Below, piece after piece: positions 9,943-21,519 of a DNA stretch of 64,000 bases. The notes under the pieces are model-generated. The model did not search any database. It saw nothing but the letters and a program-made list of their open reading frames with translations, and was not told the DNA's origin. Source of the DNA: DATJKD01 sp963834855 (lineage in GTDB: Bacteria > Pseudomonadota > Gammaproteobacteria > Steroidobacterales > Steroidobacteraceae); contig CAWIDH010000017.1 of NCBI GenBank assembly GCA_963834855.1, positions 124,001-188,000 on the forward strand, given 5' to 3'. The position numbers and the translations under genes are program-made. The stretch's first letter is position 1; each line of letters starts with the position of its first letter.

Positions 9943-10541
9943 GCGCCGGGTGCCGCGGGGCCGAACACGCCGTCCCCATCCGGCGCCTCGAGCGGCAGGA
10001 CGAAGCCGTCGCGATGATGGAAGTCGGGGCGCTCGTCGGGGTGCGCGAGTGCCCAGTACGACAGACGACCGTCGGTCTCCTCGACGACGGCCGAGAGCGC
10101 GAGTCGCAGCGAGCCACTCCCGGGCAGGGCGAGCAGGATTTCCGGACCCACGACCGCCTCGAGCGCGAGCCGATCCTCCGACACGCTCACCGCGATCGAA
10201 GGGTCGCGCTGCATTGAAATCGGTGACATGCCTTCACGATAAGCGGAGAACCCGAACGCCGCCCATTCCTCCGACGGCGAGAAATTGAGCTCGCAGTACG
10301 CGCGCGCCTCCCGGCGCGCGACGAAGGCCTCGAAGCAGGTGTGCTGCCACAGCCGGTCCGTGCGTCGGGCCGCGCGGCGAGGCGGCAGCGCAATGCGCTC
10401 GATCTCGCCGTCGAGGAAGTAGCGCAGCCGCAGCGAGCCGTCCGGCACCGTGCTCACGCCGACGTCGATGCGGCGGACGACGGTCGTCGGCGTCGCCGGG
10501 TGACATACGATCTCGACCGTCGTTGGGGGCTGGTGCGACAT
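9939..10541 (-). CDS. DOMON-like domain protein
   Basis: This 200-residue protein looks like one beta-rich DOMON-like domain. It contains LRLRYFLDG, LWQHTCFEAFV, YCELNFSPS.EWAAF and a C-terminal FHHRDGFVLPL segment. No signal peptide or membrane span is seen. DOMON folds commonly bind sugars or haem; the biochemical role of this subgroup is not established. Its stop overlaps the start of the DUF1343 gene (ATGA), making it the first gene of the leftward operon that continues through glpD and glpK. The start at 10541 was taken because the protein then begins directly with the conserved domain. Confidence 0.8.
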   Translation of the reverse strand: MSHQPPTTVEIVCHPATPTTVVRRIDVGVSTVPDGSLRLRYFLDGEIERIALPPRRAARRTDRLWQHTCFEAFVARREARAYCELNFSPSEEWAAFGFSAYREGMSPISMQRDPSIAVSVSEDRLALEAVVGPEILLALPGSGSLRLALSAVVEETDGRLSYWALAHPDERPDFHHRDGFVLPLEAPDGDGVFGPAAPGA

Positions 10542-10758
10542 CGCGCCGTCAGGCGAGCGTCACGAGGATCGCGAGCAGCGGCGGCAGGGCCGCGCCAGGG
10601 TTGAATCGGTGCATGTGTGAGCGTGGGCGGACCATCGGCTGTTCTAATGAGACGAATGATACCGGGTCCGGCGGTGTGGCGAGCCTGTCGGAACCGCCGC
10701 GGTCGCGTAGCATCGCCCATGAGCGGCCGCCCGGCCGCGCCTCGCCCCGGAGACCCTC

Positions 10759-12108
10759 GTGGCAGACACCGACTTCGACCTGTTCGTCATCGGCGCGGGC
10801 TCGGCCGGCGTGCGTGCGGCGCGGATGTCCGCCGGCTTCGGCGCGCGCGTAGCCGTCGCGGAGATGTATCGCCCGGGCGGCACATGCGTGATCCGCGGCT
10901 GCATACCGAAGAAGTTGCTCGTCTATGCCGCCCACTACCGCGAGGACTTCGAGGACGCCCGCGCCTATGGCTGGAGTGCGGCCCCGGAATTCTCCTGGCC
11001 GACGCTCATCAGCAACAAGAACCGCGAGATCGCGCTGCTGGAGGACGTCTATCGGACGCTGCTGAAATCGGCCGGCGCGCAACTGATCCAAGGCCAGGCG
11101 CGCGTCGTCGACAACCACACCGTCGAGGTCGCGGGCCGCCGCTACGGCGCGAAGCACCTGCTCGTCGCGACCGGTGGATGGCCGACGATGCCGGCCGTGC
11201 CGGGCATCGAGCACTGCATCAGCTCGAACGAGGCGCTGGAACTGCCTGCGCTTCCGCGGCGCGTATTGATCGTCGGTGGGGGGTATGTCGCCTGCGAGTT
11301 CATCGGCATCTTCCACGGGCTCGGGTCCGCCGTGACGCTGGTGTATCGCGGCGACCAGATCCTTCGCGGCTTCGATGAGGACGTGCGGCAGCACCTGCAC
11401 CAGGAATTCGTGCGCAGGGGCATCGACGTGCGCCTCGACTGCAACATCACGGGCGTCGAGCGCCGGGCGGACGGATCACTCGAAGCGCGTCTCACCACGC
11501 CCGGGCGTGCGGATACGATGATCGTGGACGCCGTGATGTTTGCCACGGGTCGTCACCCCAACACCGCCGGTCTCGGCCTCGAGGCAGCGGGCGTGCAGTT
11601 GCGGACGGATGGCGCGGTCATCGTCGACGAGTACTCCCGCTCGAGCGTCGAGAACGTGTTTGCGGTGGGCGACGTCACGCAGCGGATCGCGCTGACGCCG
11701 GTCGCGATCCGCGAGGGTGCGGCCGTCGCGAACACGCTTTTTGGTGGCGCGCCGACACCCATCGACCACGTCAACGTGCCGCATGCGGTGTTCAGCCTGC
11801 CGCCGGTCTCTTTCGTCGGCCTGAGCGAGACCGAGGCGCGGGAGATGCACGGCGCAATCGAGGTCTTCAAGACGACGTTCCGGCCGCTCAAGTACACGCT
11901 CTCCGGCCGCAACGAACGGACACTCATGAAGCTCGTCGTCGATGCGGCCACCCGGCGGGTGCTCGGCGCGCACATGGTGGGTCCCGATGCGCCCGAGATC
12001 ATCCAGGGCATCGCGATCGCCGTGAAGGCGGGCCTGACCAAGCAGCAGTTCGACTCGACTGTCGCCCTGCACCCGACGGCGGCCGAGGAATTCGTGACGC
12101 TGCGCTAA
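10759..12108 (+). CDS. gor: Glutathione-disulfide reductase
   Basis: The enzyme reduces oxidised glutathione with NADPH in the cytosol. The 449-residue product starts at GTG 10759 and carries the FAD motif VIGAGSAGVRAARM, the redox-active disulphide in GGTCVIRGCIPKK, the second nucleotide-binding motif IVGGGYVACEF, the FAD-binding GDVTQ segment, and the C-terminal dimer motif LHPTAAEEFVTL with the catalytic histidine and glutamate. The CVIRGC spacing is that of glutathione reductase rather than dihydrolipoamide dehydrogenase. It appears monocistronic and is followed directly by the palindromic repeat. Confidence 0.94.
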   Translation: MADTDFDLFVIGAGSAGVRAARMSAGFGARVAVAEMYRPGGTCVIRGCIPKKLLVYAAHYREDFEDARAYGWSAAPEFSWPTLISNKNREIALLEDVYRTLLKSAGAQLIQGQARVVDNHTVEVAGRRYGAKHLLVATGGWPTMPAVPGIEHCISSNEALELPALPRRVLIVGGGYVACEFIGIFHGLGSAVTLVYRGDQILRGFDEDVRQHLHQEFVRRGIDVRLDCNITGVERRADGSLEARLTTPGRADTMIVDAVMFATGRHPNTAGLGLEAAGVQLRTDGAVIVDEYSRSSVENVFAVGDVTQRIALTPVAIREGAAVANTLFGGAPTPIDHVNVPHAVFSLPPVSFVGLSETEAREMHGAIEVFKTTFRPLKYTLSGRNERTLMKLVVDAATRRVLGAHMVGPDAPEIIQGIAIAVKAGLTKQQFDSTVALHPTAAEEFVTLR

Positions 12109-12114
12109 CCCTGC

Positions 12115-12746
12115 TCGCCGCCCGGCCGCGGTCGGCCTCGGTGGCTGCTCGCCGACGCTCGGCCGCAGTGGCTCGCTGCTCGCCGACGCCCGGCCGCGGT
12201 GTATCCCCAGCCGCTCACCACGAGTCAGGGTCGTTGCAGGGCGGAAGATGGGTGCCCCGCACGTTCGGTCGGCGCACGCCGGACGGTCGTTGGTATCGCG
12301 GAATCGTCGAGGCGACTTTCGCTAGGAGTGGTCCGCGACGTCTACCTGCGCGCACCGATGCCTCGTCGCGGCTGGGATACACCGCGTCCAGACGTCGGCT
12401 CGTGACCCACTGCGGCATCGGTGAGCCGGAGGCCACCGCGGCATCGGCGAGCCGGCGTTTGGACCGGGTGTCTCGTGGGCCGCGACGACGTCTGATCTGC
12501 CGCAGGTAGACGTCGCGGACCACTCTTGAGTCATGACTCCGCGACGATTCCGCGATACCGCTGCCGATACGGTGTGCGCCGACAAGACGTGCGGGGCACC
12601 ATCTTCAGCCCTGCAACGACCGCTCGATCGTGGTTGCGGCCCAGCGAGACACCCGGGCCGAGCGCCGGCGAGGAGCGAGCCACTATGGCCGGGCGCCGGC
12701 GAGCAGCAGCCACTGCGGTCAGCGCTCGCGAGCAGCCACTGCCAGT
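12115..12746 (-). repeat. Dispersed giant palindromic element, copy 1 (inverted relative to copies 2 and 3)
   Basis: This fills the space between the convergent ends of gor and the patatin-like gene. The core, about 12228-12622 (395 bp), begins AGGGTCGTTGCAGGGC and ends with a near reverse complement, GCCCTGCAACGACC. Inner matched arms are AGTGGTCCGCGACGTCTACC and GGTAGACGTCGCGGACCACT. The left end here (GTGTATCCCCAGCCGCTCACC) equals the right end of copies 2 and 3 in reverse complement, and the right end (GATCGTGGTTGCGGCCCAGC) equals their left end, so this copy is inverted. GC-rich arrays of a GCTCGCCGACGCCCGGCCGC-like unit flank the core. Frames inside are not credible genes. No transposase or target duplication is evident. 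Confidence 0.85.
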
Positions 12747-12752
12747 GAGGGG

Positions 12753-13840
12753 TCAGAGCGGCCGGATCTGCGTCGGGTCCGGGCGCTCCATCCAGCGCAG
12801 CACCGCGTCCGCGAAGCGCTCGCACTCGCCGATCGCGCCGTTCCAGGCGCGTTCGCGCGCGTCGTGATCCGCGCCGTAGTGGTAGAAGTCCTGCCGGTCC
12901 GGGAGCTTGCGGTTCGGCAGGCGCTCGATCAGCGATGCGCGACGGCGCGACGAGCAGCACGTTCTCGAGCCAGGGGTGGCGCCGCGGCGCCTTGCGCCAC
13001 GGCAGGTGCTTGTCGAGCCAGCCCGGTGTCACCCAGGTGTTGAAGTGCGGATAGAGGACGATCGGCCCGCGTCCATCTGCAGTCCGCGCCCCGATCAGTT
13101 GCGGGTACGGCAGCAACAGGTGGTAGTCGACGAGCGCCCCGTCCCAGTAGTTGCCGTGAGGCGCACCGGCGATGTCGCGGACAGGCGAGCAGAGCAGGGG
13201 AATCGTCCCGGACGCGAGCAGCGCGTCTTCCTGGTTGCGCGTATCGAGCGGGACACGCACGAGTCCGAAAGTGTCGAAGGCCTCGGTCAGGAATGAGCCG
13301 CTGCCGGCATGGAACACGACTCTTTCCAGGTACGCGGCGAGCCGTCGTCGCGACAACGTGTTGCTCAGCACCGCGCGCCCGAAGGCGATCTTCGATTCGG
13401 CGTGAGCGAGCGGACCACGCGCCCGCGCCGTGATGATCGTGAGCGCGACGCCGGTCCTGGTCCGCAGGTCGGATTCGCCGAGCACAGCTGCGGCAAACCG
13501 CCGACACGCGCGGCTCACCTCGAGAGGCGTCGGTTTCGCCTGGTATCGCTGTTCGTGCACGTAGGCATGCTGCAGGCGCTCGAGCGCCGGGAGCGGATCC
13601 GGTTGCGCGAGCGCCGCCATCCGCCAGGCGCCGATCGAGGCACCGATCAGTTCGACGGATCGCGGTCCTGTTCAGCCATTCGCGATGCAGCAGCCGGTCG
13701 AGCGGCAGCAGTGCGAGGCCCTTCGGCCCGCCGGCCGCGGCGGGGATGCAGGCAATGTCCCGTGGCGCCAGTCCATGCTCGCCGATGTGGGCGATCGCGC
13801 CGGGGCCGCCGCGGAGCACGAAGGTCGATCTGGGATCCAT
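12753..13840 (-). CDS. Patatin-like phospholipase (two frame breaks)
   Basis: From ATG 13840 the first frame gives a patatin-like N-terminus with the glycine-rich oxyanion-type segment AAAGGPKGLALLPLDRLL. After a break near 13665 the next frame carries the nucleophile elbow GASIG (ELIGASIGAWRMAA) and, further on, the YWDGALVDYH segment, whose DGA matches the catalytic aspartate motif. A second break near 12930 leads to a frame ending PDRQDFYHYGADHDARERAW and the stop at 12753. Rejoined, this is about 360 residues with Ser-Asp dyad residues present. Patatins hydrolyse acyl ester bonds of lipids. No signal peptide is obvious, and the start codon has a weak ribosome site. Two indels in one gene may be sequence error or real decay. 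Confidence 0.72.
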
Positions 13841-14071
13841 TGGCAACGGGATTAGATCCGACGTCGGTGTCGGCATCGCTGGAGTCATGCTGGCAGCGCC
13901 GATCAGGTGACTGCTCGGCCATGATGACTCCTGTGACGACGTTGGTCGCCACCGCTGCATGCGACGATCACGGCCGGGCGCAAGGCTCTTGGCATCGCGG
14001 ACCGGGATTCGCGCATGTCGGCCGCGACAGCATGGGAGACAAGGACCGCTGACCAGGGCAGGGAGATCGTC

Positions 14072-15295
14072 ATGAGCAACGAACGCGGTTGATACGTTCC
14101 TTCGCGGTAGCCGTCGCCATGGCCCTCGCGGCAATGGCGCCGGCGCGATCGGTCAGCCGGCAAGCCACCGCACGCCGGTCGTCGTGCTCGAGATGACAGG
14201 CGCCGCGCACGATCAAGTTCGTTCTCGCCGCCGATCGAGATGAGCTCCGGCTGGCCGCTCACAGTTCCGGGCCACGGCCTTCAACGCGCTCGGCATCTTG
14301 CACGTCGACGAGCGTGCCGCCGGAGTATCCCGATCCTGGGCCGGGAGGGCTACGTCGTGCTCAAGGACCCGGACGGGTGCTTCGAGGTGCCGCCGCCGGG
14401 GCCTCGCGACGCGCGATCCCGCGCTGCGTCGAATACGCCGACCGACGAGACCTTCATGGTCTTCCATGCGGATGTCGACCAGGTCGGGGTCGCCGGACGA
14501 CAGTTGGCGACCCGGACGCACGCGCGGCGCTCGGCGGGATGCCGACGTTCGAGCGGCGAGCCGCTACTGCTCACGCAGCACCCGAATGATGCCTCGTGAC
14601 TCGTGCCGGTCGGGTCCGCCGACCGGGGAGGCACGGCGACGGGATCGGCTAATGGCGCGGACGACGACTTGCGCGAGCTTCGTGCTGCCTGTCGCCGAAC
14701 GGCAACGGTCTGGTGCTCGAATCCCGATTTCTCGCGACCGGCCGTGCTGACGCAGCGCAATCTCGCCGGCTTCTTCAACTGGAATGCCTACGAGCTCAAG
14801 GACCTGCTTGGGCGGCATCGCCGTCGAAGGCGGCATGGTCGTGCCCTACGGACTGGTCATGCCGCTCATGCTCGCGGACGACTGCGTCGGCGCCCACGGG
14901 AGTCCTGCGCGGGATTTCCACGCTACCGGATCGACGGCGGCCCGGTCGTGAATGCGCCCGACCGCCGGATCGCCTCGGCAATGCCCAGTTCACGTACCCC
15001 GCCGTGTTCGACGTCGATGCAGTTCGAAGGGCGCGCATTCATGGTGAGCGGCATTGCGCCGTCGCTGCTCTCGGACGGCAACGGCGACGGAAGGGTGACG
15101 GCGGTGGATGCAAAGCTGGCCGGCTACAGGGTGATTTCCAACGAGGTCGTGTTCAAGTTCCGCAAGTTCCACGGCGACCCCTGCGGGGTCGGCTTCAGCA
15201 AACGTGTTGCGCGGCGATCTCGACGGCAACGGGCGCGCGGTCAGCGGCTTCGTCTGCCCGCCCGGCCGGGACAGGTCAAGAAACCGCCGAATTGA
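14072..15295 (+). pseudogene. Decayed gene for a secreted protein with EF-hand/dockerin-like calcium motifs
   Basis: Coding fragments on the + strand keep changing frame. ATG 14072 follows a GGGAGA ribosome site; after a frame change within about 20 bases comes a signal-peptide-like run (IRSFAVAVAMALAAMAPA). Later pieces are FNALGILHVDERAA (about 14280), EGYVVLKDPDGCFEVPPP (14350), NLAGFFNWNAYELKDLLG (14760), VEGGMVVPYGLVMPLMLADDC (14824), and SDGNGDGRVTAVDAKLAGY (15070), the last being EF-hand/dockerin-like. GDLDGNGRAVSGF (15210) follows in a further frame. At least six shifts are needed to join them. I do not recognise the full-length family. The many breaks, in contrast to single breaks nearby, argue for true decay. 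An extreme local error cluster is the alternative. Confidence 0.6.
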
Positions 15296-15310
15296 ACGTG
15301 GCCGGGCTCG

Positions 15311-17523
15311 TCAGAGGGCGGCGAGCAGTCGTGTCGCCTCCCGACGTGAAGGCTCGAGGTCGAAGCTCAGGCTGACCGGATCGGGCATCGCGCCAGCATC
15401 GCGCGCGAGCCGCCTTGCTTCGCGGGAGTCGCCACCGGCCGCGAGCGCTCGGGCGAGTCCGAGCCGGTAGATCTCGAACTCCTTGCCCGCGAGCTCGACG
15501 GCGGCACGCATGGACCGCGCCGCGGCCGTCGCATCGCCGCGCTCGAGCTGCACCAGCCCTTCGACGTAGTGCGCGGCCTTCAACGCCGCCGGTTGGGCCT
15601 GTCCGTCATCGCCCGCCATCGCGCGCAGCTCGCCCGCCGTGCGCAGCGCGGCATCGAGATCGCCGGCGGCGATCTCGGCCCGTGCCCGCGTCAGGAAAAA
15701 TCGCGGCGCTGCGCCGACCGCTTTCGTGATCGCCTTCGCCGCGAGCGTGCGGGCAGCGACGGCATCGCCGGCGTCAAGCTTGCACAGGGCGCGGATCGTG
15801 AGCGCCCGACCGAGCGATATCTGTTCGGACACGAACTGCGGCTCGAGCCCGACGAGCAGGCTGTCCGCTTCCGCGCAGCGGCTCTCGGCGCGCAGCAGAT
15901 CGGCCGCGTCGATCGCGGCAGTCGTGCGCGAGGCTGCGGCGACCGAGTCTGTCTGGGCAGTCTTGATCAGCATCTCGATGGCTCGCCCGGTTTGCCCCTG
16001 CAGCACGTCGATCTGCGCAATGCGCTGCGTGGCGTCGATGAACGCCGGGTCGAGCTCGAGCGCCTTCTGGTACGCGCGGCGCGCCTCGTCGAAGCGCCCT
16101 CGGAAGTACCGGGCATCGCCGTCGAGGAAATACGCATTGGGATTGTCCGGCGACAAGGCGAGGAACTTCGCGATCGGTTCATCGGCCTCATCGTAACGGC
16201 CGAGCTTCAGGCGGAGGTCGGCGACCGCGCTCCAGGCGACTTCGTCACCGGGATCCTGCGCGGCGAGGGTCTCCGCTTCGACCAGCGCCTCCTCGAACCG
16301 GTCTTCGTCGACGAGCACGTACAGGAGCAGCAGCCGCGCTTCCGATTCGTACGGATGGTCGTCCAGCAGCTCCCGATACTGACGCGCGGCGGCGGCGTAA
16401 TCGCGCGCGAAGTAGCTCGCGCCGGCGTCGATGTATGCGCGCTCGCGGGCCGGCAGGCGGTAGGCGTCCTGCTGCGCCTGCCGCACGTGCTCGAGCGCGG
16501 CATCGGTGTCGCCAAGCGAGGCCAGCGCGTGCGCAAGGCGGTAGCGCGCCATCGCGAAGTCCGGCGCCTTCTGAACGGCGACCTCGAACCCGTGGCGCGC
16601 ATCCGCGTAGTTGTAGCGCAGGAAATTCTCCATTCCGGCGACGAAGGCCTCATAGGCGGCCATGTTGCGTGTCGCGAAGTCCGCGGCGAAGACGTCGACC
16701 TTTTCCGTACCCGGCAGCCCGAGACTCTGCTTGACCAGCGAGGCGACCGCCGGCGAAACCGTCAGCACGGCATCGGGCTCGAGATTCTCGCGACGGTTGG
16801 CGCCGAGCTCGACGTTGCGCCGCAGGTCGGTGAGCCGCGACGTGACGGTGAGCCCGCCGGGCGTCCGCAGGATCTCTCCGGTCAGGACATGCGAGATGCC
16901 GCTGTCAGCGGCTGTCGGTAAAAAACCGGTCGAGGTCCGTCAGCGTCGCCGCTCATCCGCATCGTGCGAGCGGCGGAAACGACCGCGAGGTATCGCGATT
17001 GTGCGAGGTCGTCGCGTATCAGGTTGGCCAGGCCGCGGCCGGCCCAGTCGAGCTCCCGGCGCCCGGAAAGGTTCTCGAGCGGCAGGACGGCGACGACCGG
17101 CAATTCGTCCGGCCGTAGTTGTCGGGTGAACTCGCTCTCGCCACGCGTCGACAGGTCCGAGGTCCACAACCAGGCCGCGCCGCCGACGATCCCGGCCATG
17201 ACGGGTGCCGCAACCAGGGGCCGCACCCACCAGCGCTGCGGCCGTGCGTGCGACGCCGGTATTGCACCGTCCGGCGGTGTGACATCGATGCCGCGCGGCG
17301 TGACGTCGAAGACCCAGGCGAGCACGATCGCGACGGGAAAGCCCGCGAACGCGGCGACGAGCAGGGCCCGCATGGCCCAGTCCGGGACACCGAAGGCGGG
17401 GAAGGCGATGGAGGCGGCCTGAACGATGACCCAGGCGACGACCGCGTAGATGGCGCCGGTGCGAACGATCTCGCGGCGCTTCAGGTCCTGCCAGAGCTGC
17501 TTGAGCCGGACGTGTCGGTCCAC
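15311..17523 (-). CDS. Membrane-anchored TolB/FlgO-like TPR protein (frameshifted)
   Basis: The N-terminal frame, probably from GTG 17523, gives a cytoplasmic start (LKQLWQDLKRREIVRTGAIY), two hydrophobic segments, a third hydrophobic segment, and the TolB/FlgO-like motif VVAVLPLENLSGRRELDWAG. After a break at about 16905-16925, beside a run of six A, the second frame continues with SGISHVLTGEILRT and then about 450 residues of helical TPR-type repeats to 15311. In this common gammaproteobacterial architecture the TolB-like domain and TPRs follow a short membrane anchor. The function is unknown and probably protein interaction. The full length would be about 735 residues. The gene sits downstream of, and in the same direction as, the exporter operon, but the 76-base gap leaves co-transcription open. 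Confidence 0.75.
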
Positions 17524-17599
17524 TGGAAGGTCCCGGTTCCCCGGTATCGGGTATTTTAGGCGTCGGCGATTGGCCAAAGTACCCGGAATCCGGCGCCCG

Positions 17600-18915
17600 T
17601 CACGCCGCAGGTCGCACGGGCGAGGGCAGCCAGACGCGCACGACCGCGCCCCCGCCCGGGCGGTTGCCCGCGTCGAGCGTGCCGCCGTGGGCCTCGACGA
17701 TTTCCCGGCACAGGGTGAGTCCGAGCCCCGTTCCGCTGGCCTTGGTCGAATAGAACGGCAGCAAGGCGTTGGCGAGCACGTCCTCGCTCATGCCGGTGCC
17801 CCGATCGCCCAGCTCGAGCAGGACACCGCCGCGGTTCGACGCCACCGACAGGTGGATCGCGTCGGCTGGGGAGCCGGCCTCGTGCGAGTTCTTGATCAGG
17901 TTGAGCAGCACCTGCTGGAGCTGCGATTCGTCGAACCAGCCCGGCTCGTCCGGCAGCGCGCCCGAGACCTCGAACGGCGCGACCGTCCGCAGGCGCTCGA
18001 TGAAGGGCGGCCAGCGCACCGCCGCGGGCCGGGGCCGCGGCAGCTTCGCGAACCGCGAGTAGCCCTCGACGAATCCGGCGAGGTGCGCCATGCGCTCCTC
18101 GATGGCGCCGAACACCCGCTTGAGCTGCGCCTCGTCCTGCGTGACCGCGAGCCGCTGCCCCGATTGCGCAAGCGACGCGATCGGCGCCACAGAGTTGTTG
18201 ATCTCGTGGGCGATCACGCGGATCACGCGCTTCCAGGTCGCCAGTTCCCGCGCATTGAGCTCGCGGGTGAGCTGCTTCAGCAGGTACAGCCGATGCGGCT
18301 GGCCGTTGAGCAGGAAGCTGCGCTGCGAAAGGTGAAAGACCTGAGACTCGCCCCGGAAGTCCACCGTGAAGAGCGAATCGCGGTCCTGCGAGAATGCCGC
18401 ACGCATCGCCGGCGGAACGTCGTCGAGCAGGCTCGCGAACGCCAGCCCCTCGAGCTTGCGGCCGTCGCCGAAGAGCTGGCGCGCCGCAAGGTTCGCGTAC
18501 AGCACCGTGCCGTGCGCGTTCGTCAGCGCGAGCGCGAGCGGTGTGGCCTGTATCACGGTGTCGAGCAGCAGCTCGCGCTGGTACAGGTCCTGTCGTTGCG
18601 TGCGCAGCACCTGCCCGACGGAGTTGTAGGCGTCGACCAGCCGGCGCGTCGGCGATGGAGCAGCGGGCGGCGCGATGCTGACGCTGTAGTCCTCGTCGCG
18701 CAGGCTCGCGATGCCGTCGGCGACCGCGGAGACGATCCGGGATTCCTCCCCGAGGTCCCGTCGCAGCAGCCAGCCGAGCAGCACGTAGACCACGATCGCG
18801 CCGCCGGCCGCGGCCAGGCGCAGCACGGGCGGGACATCCGCGACCAGGCACGCGAGAACGGTAGCGGCACCCAGGGCCGCGAGCACGAGGGTGAGCTTGC
18901 CCGTCCGGGTCAGGG

Positions 18916-18919
<4 letters not shown>
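17600..18919 (-). CDS. Membrane sensor histidine kinase, NtrY-like
   Basis: The 439-residue protein has two N-terminal membrane segments (residues about 8-55), a PAS-like region around residues 110-215, and a kinase core. Visible motifs are the phospho-acceptor box VIRVIAHEINNSVAPIASL (His about residue 236), the N-box LLNLIKNSHEA, and the G boxes GDRGTGMS and GTGLGLTLCREIV. The HEINN form is typical of the NtrY group that partners NtrC-type regulators. Its ATG overlaps the stop of the regulator gene (ATGA), so the pair is translationally coupled. It closes the exporter operon, which suggests it senses a substrate or envelope state relevant to that exporter. Confidence 0.92.
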
Positions 18920-20298
<1,379 letters not shown>

Positions 20299-20304
20299 AG
20301 GCTC

Positions 20305-21510
20305 CTAGACGGTTCGCGTGGCCACCGCGGGCGACACTCGTGCCGCGCGGCGTGCGGGCCACAGCGCAGCCAGGAGTCCGATCGCCCACAGGGCCGCCAC
20401 GCCCGCGACGAGATAATAGAGCTTCAGCCGCGGCAGTTCGAACATCGAGGACAGCCAGTAGCCGAGCAGCAGGGCCAGCACGCAGCCCAGCAGCACGCCG
20501 GTCGTGGTAATGACCCAGTTCTCGACCAGGAAGTACCGCACGATGTCGAAGCGCCGTGCGCCGACCGCGCGGCGCGTGCCTATCTGCTTGGTGCGCGTGC
20601 TGACGTTGAACGCGGCGAGCCCGAAGATACCGAGCGCGCTGATCGCGAGCAGGAGGCCGACCACGACGCTCAGGTAAACCGTCATGGCCCGGTCGTCTGC
20701 GTAGCTCTTGGCCGCCAGCTCCTCGACCGATTCGACCTTGGTGATGATCCGGCCGTTGTCCATGCCCGCGAGTTTGTCTTCCGCAAGACGCATCAGCGCG
20801 TCGCGCCGGCCGGGCTCGGCGCGGACGAGATAGGACGCGAAGCGCTCGTGCGTAAGGACCGGGTGCAGCATGACGTTGTCGAGCTTGTCCCAGCCCACCC
20901 ACGAGCCATGCATCCGGTCCAGTATTCCGACGATGCGCGCAGGTTGTCCGAGGCCGTCGTACAGCGTCTTGTCGAGCGCCGACCCGTCGGGGAAGAGTTC
21001 CTTCGCGAAGGCCCGGGTGACTATGACTTCCGAGACGAATGCGGACGAGTTATCGGGCAGCCGCCTCACGACGGACGCGTCGAAGTTGCGCCCCTCGGCG
21101 AGGCGGACGCCGAGCGTGTTGATGCCGTGCTCGTCGACCTCGTAGTAGTTGCCCTGCGCTTCGCGTCCCTTCTCCCCAGGCTCGGTGTAATACCCGCTCG
21201 ACGAGCCGCTGCCAGACAGCGGAATCGAGTTGATGCGGGTCGCGTCGATCACGCCCGGCAGCGCCCGCAACACGTCGACGTCCTCGCGCATCGCAACCTC
21301 CGGATTGAAGCTGCTGCCTACCGGAGCGAAGAAGACGGCGAACGTGTCCGCGACGTTCAAGCCCGGGTCGCGTCCCATGTGCTCGAGACGCTGCGCGATG
21401 ATGAAGAGCGAATTGACGACGATGGCGAGCGCCAGCGCGATCTGCAGCGCGACCAGGATTGCACCCGTCCGGTTGCGCCAGAGGGCCCGCATGATCGGTT
21501 GGAGTTCCAT
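20305..21510 (-). CDS. FtsX-type ABC permease, MacB-like (second permease)
   Basis: The 401-residue membrane protein has an N-terminal transmembrane helix (residues about 15-40), a large extracytoplasmic MacB-like domain, and three C-terminal helices (residues about 280-390) containing the family motif RTKQIGTRRAVGARRFDIV. It begins 9 bases after the stop of the neighbouring permease and ends 6 bases before the regulator start. By family knowledge, type VII ABC systems of this kind transduce ATP energy to the periplasm for export of peptides, antibiotics or lipoproteins. The substrate is unknown here. Confidence 0.9.
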   Translation of the reverse strand: MELQPIMRALWRNRTGAILVALQIALALAIVVNSLFIIAQRLEHMGRDPGLNVADTFAVFFAPVGSSFNPEVAMREDVDVLRALPGVIDATRINSIPLSGSGSSSGYYTEPGEKGREAQGNYYEVDEHGINTLGVRLAEGRNFDASVVRRLPDNSSAFVSEVIVTRAFAKELFPDGSALDKTLYDGLGQPARIVGILDRMHGSWVGWDKLDNVMLHPVLTHERFASYLVRAEPGRRDALMRLAEDKLAGMDNGRIITKVESVEELAAKSYADDRAMTVYLSVVVGLLLAISALGIFGLAAFNVSTRTKQIGTRRAVGARRFDIVRYFLVENWVITTTGVLLGCVLALLLGYWLSSMFELPRLKLYYLVAGVAALWAIGLLAALWPARRAARVSPAVATRTV

Positions 21511-21519
21511 GTGTGCCCC

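Noticed and set aside
10549..10614. 21-codon hydrophobic ORF just before the DOMON-like gene on the minus strand
   Set aside because: MHRFNPGAALPPLLAILVTLA could be a small membrane peptide, but there is no ribosome site and the length is within chance expectation.
12322..12746. Open frames inside repeat copy 1, and similar ones in copies 2 and 3
   Set aside because: Frames such as the one containing GAPIFSPAT occur on both strands because of the inverted arms and change between copies; the conserved property is structure, not a reading frame.
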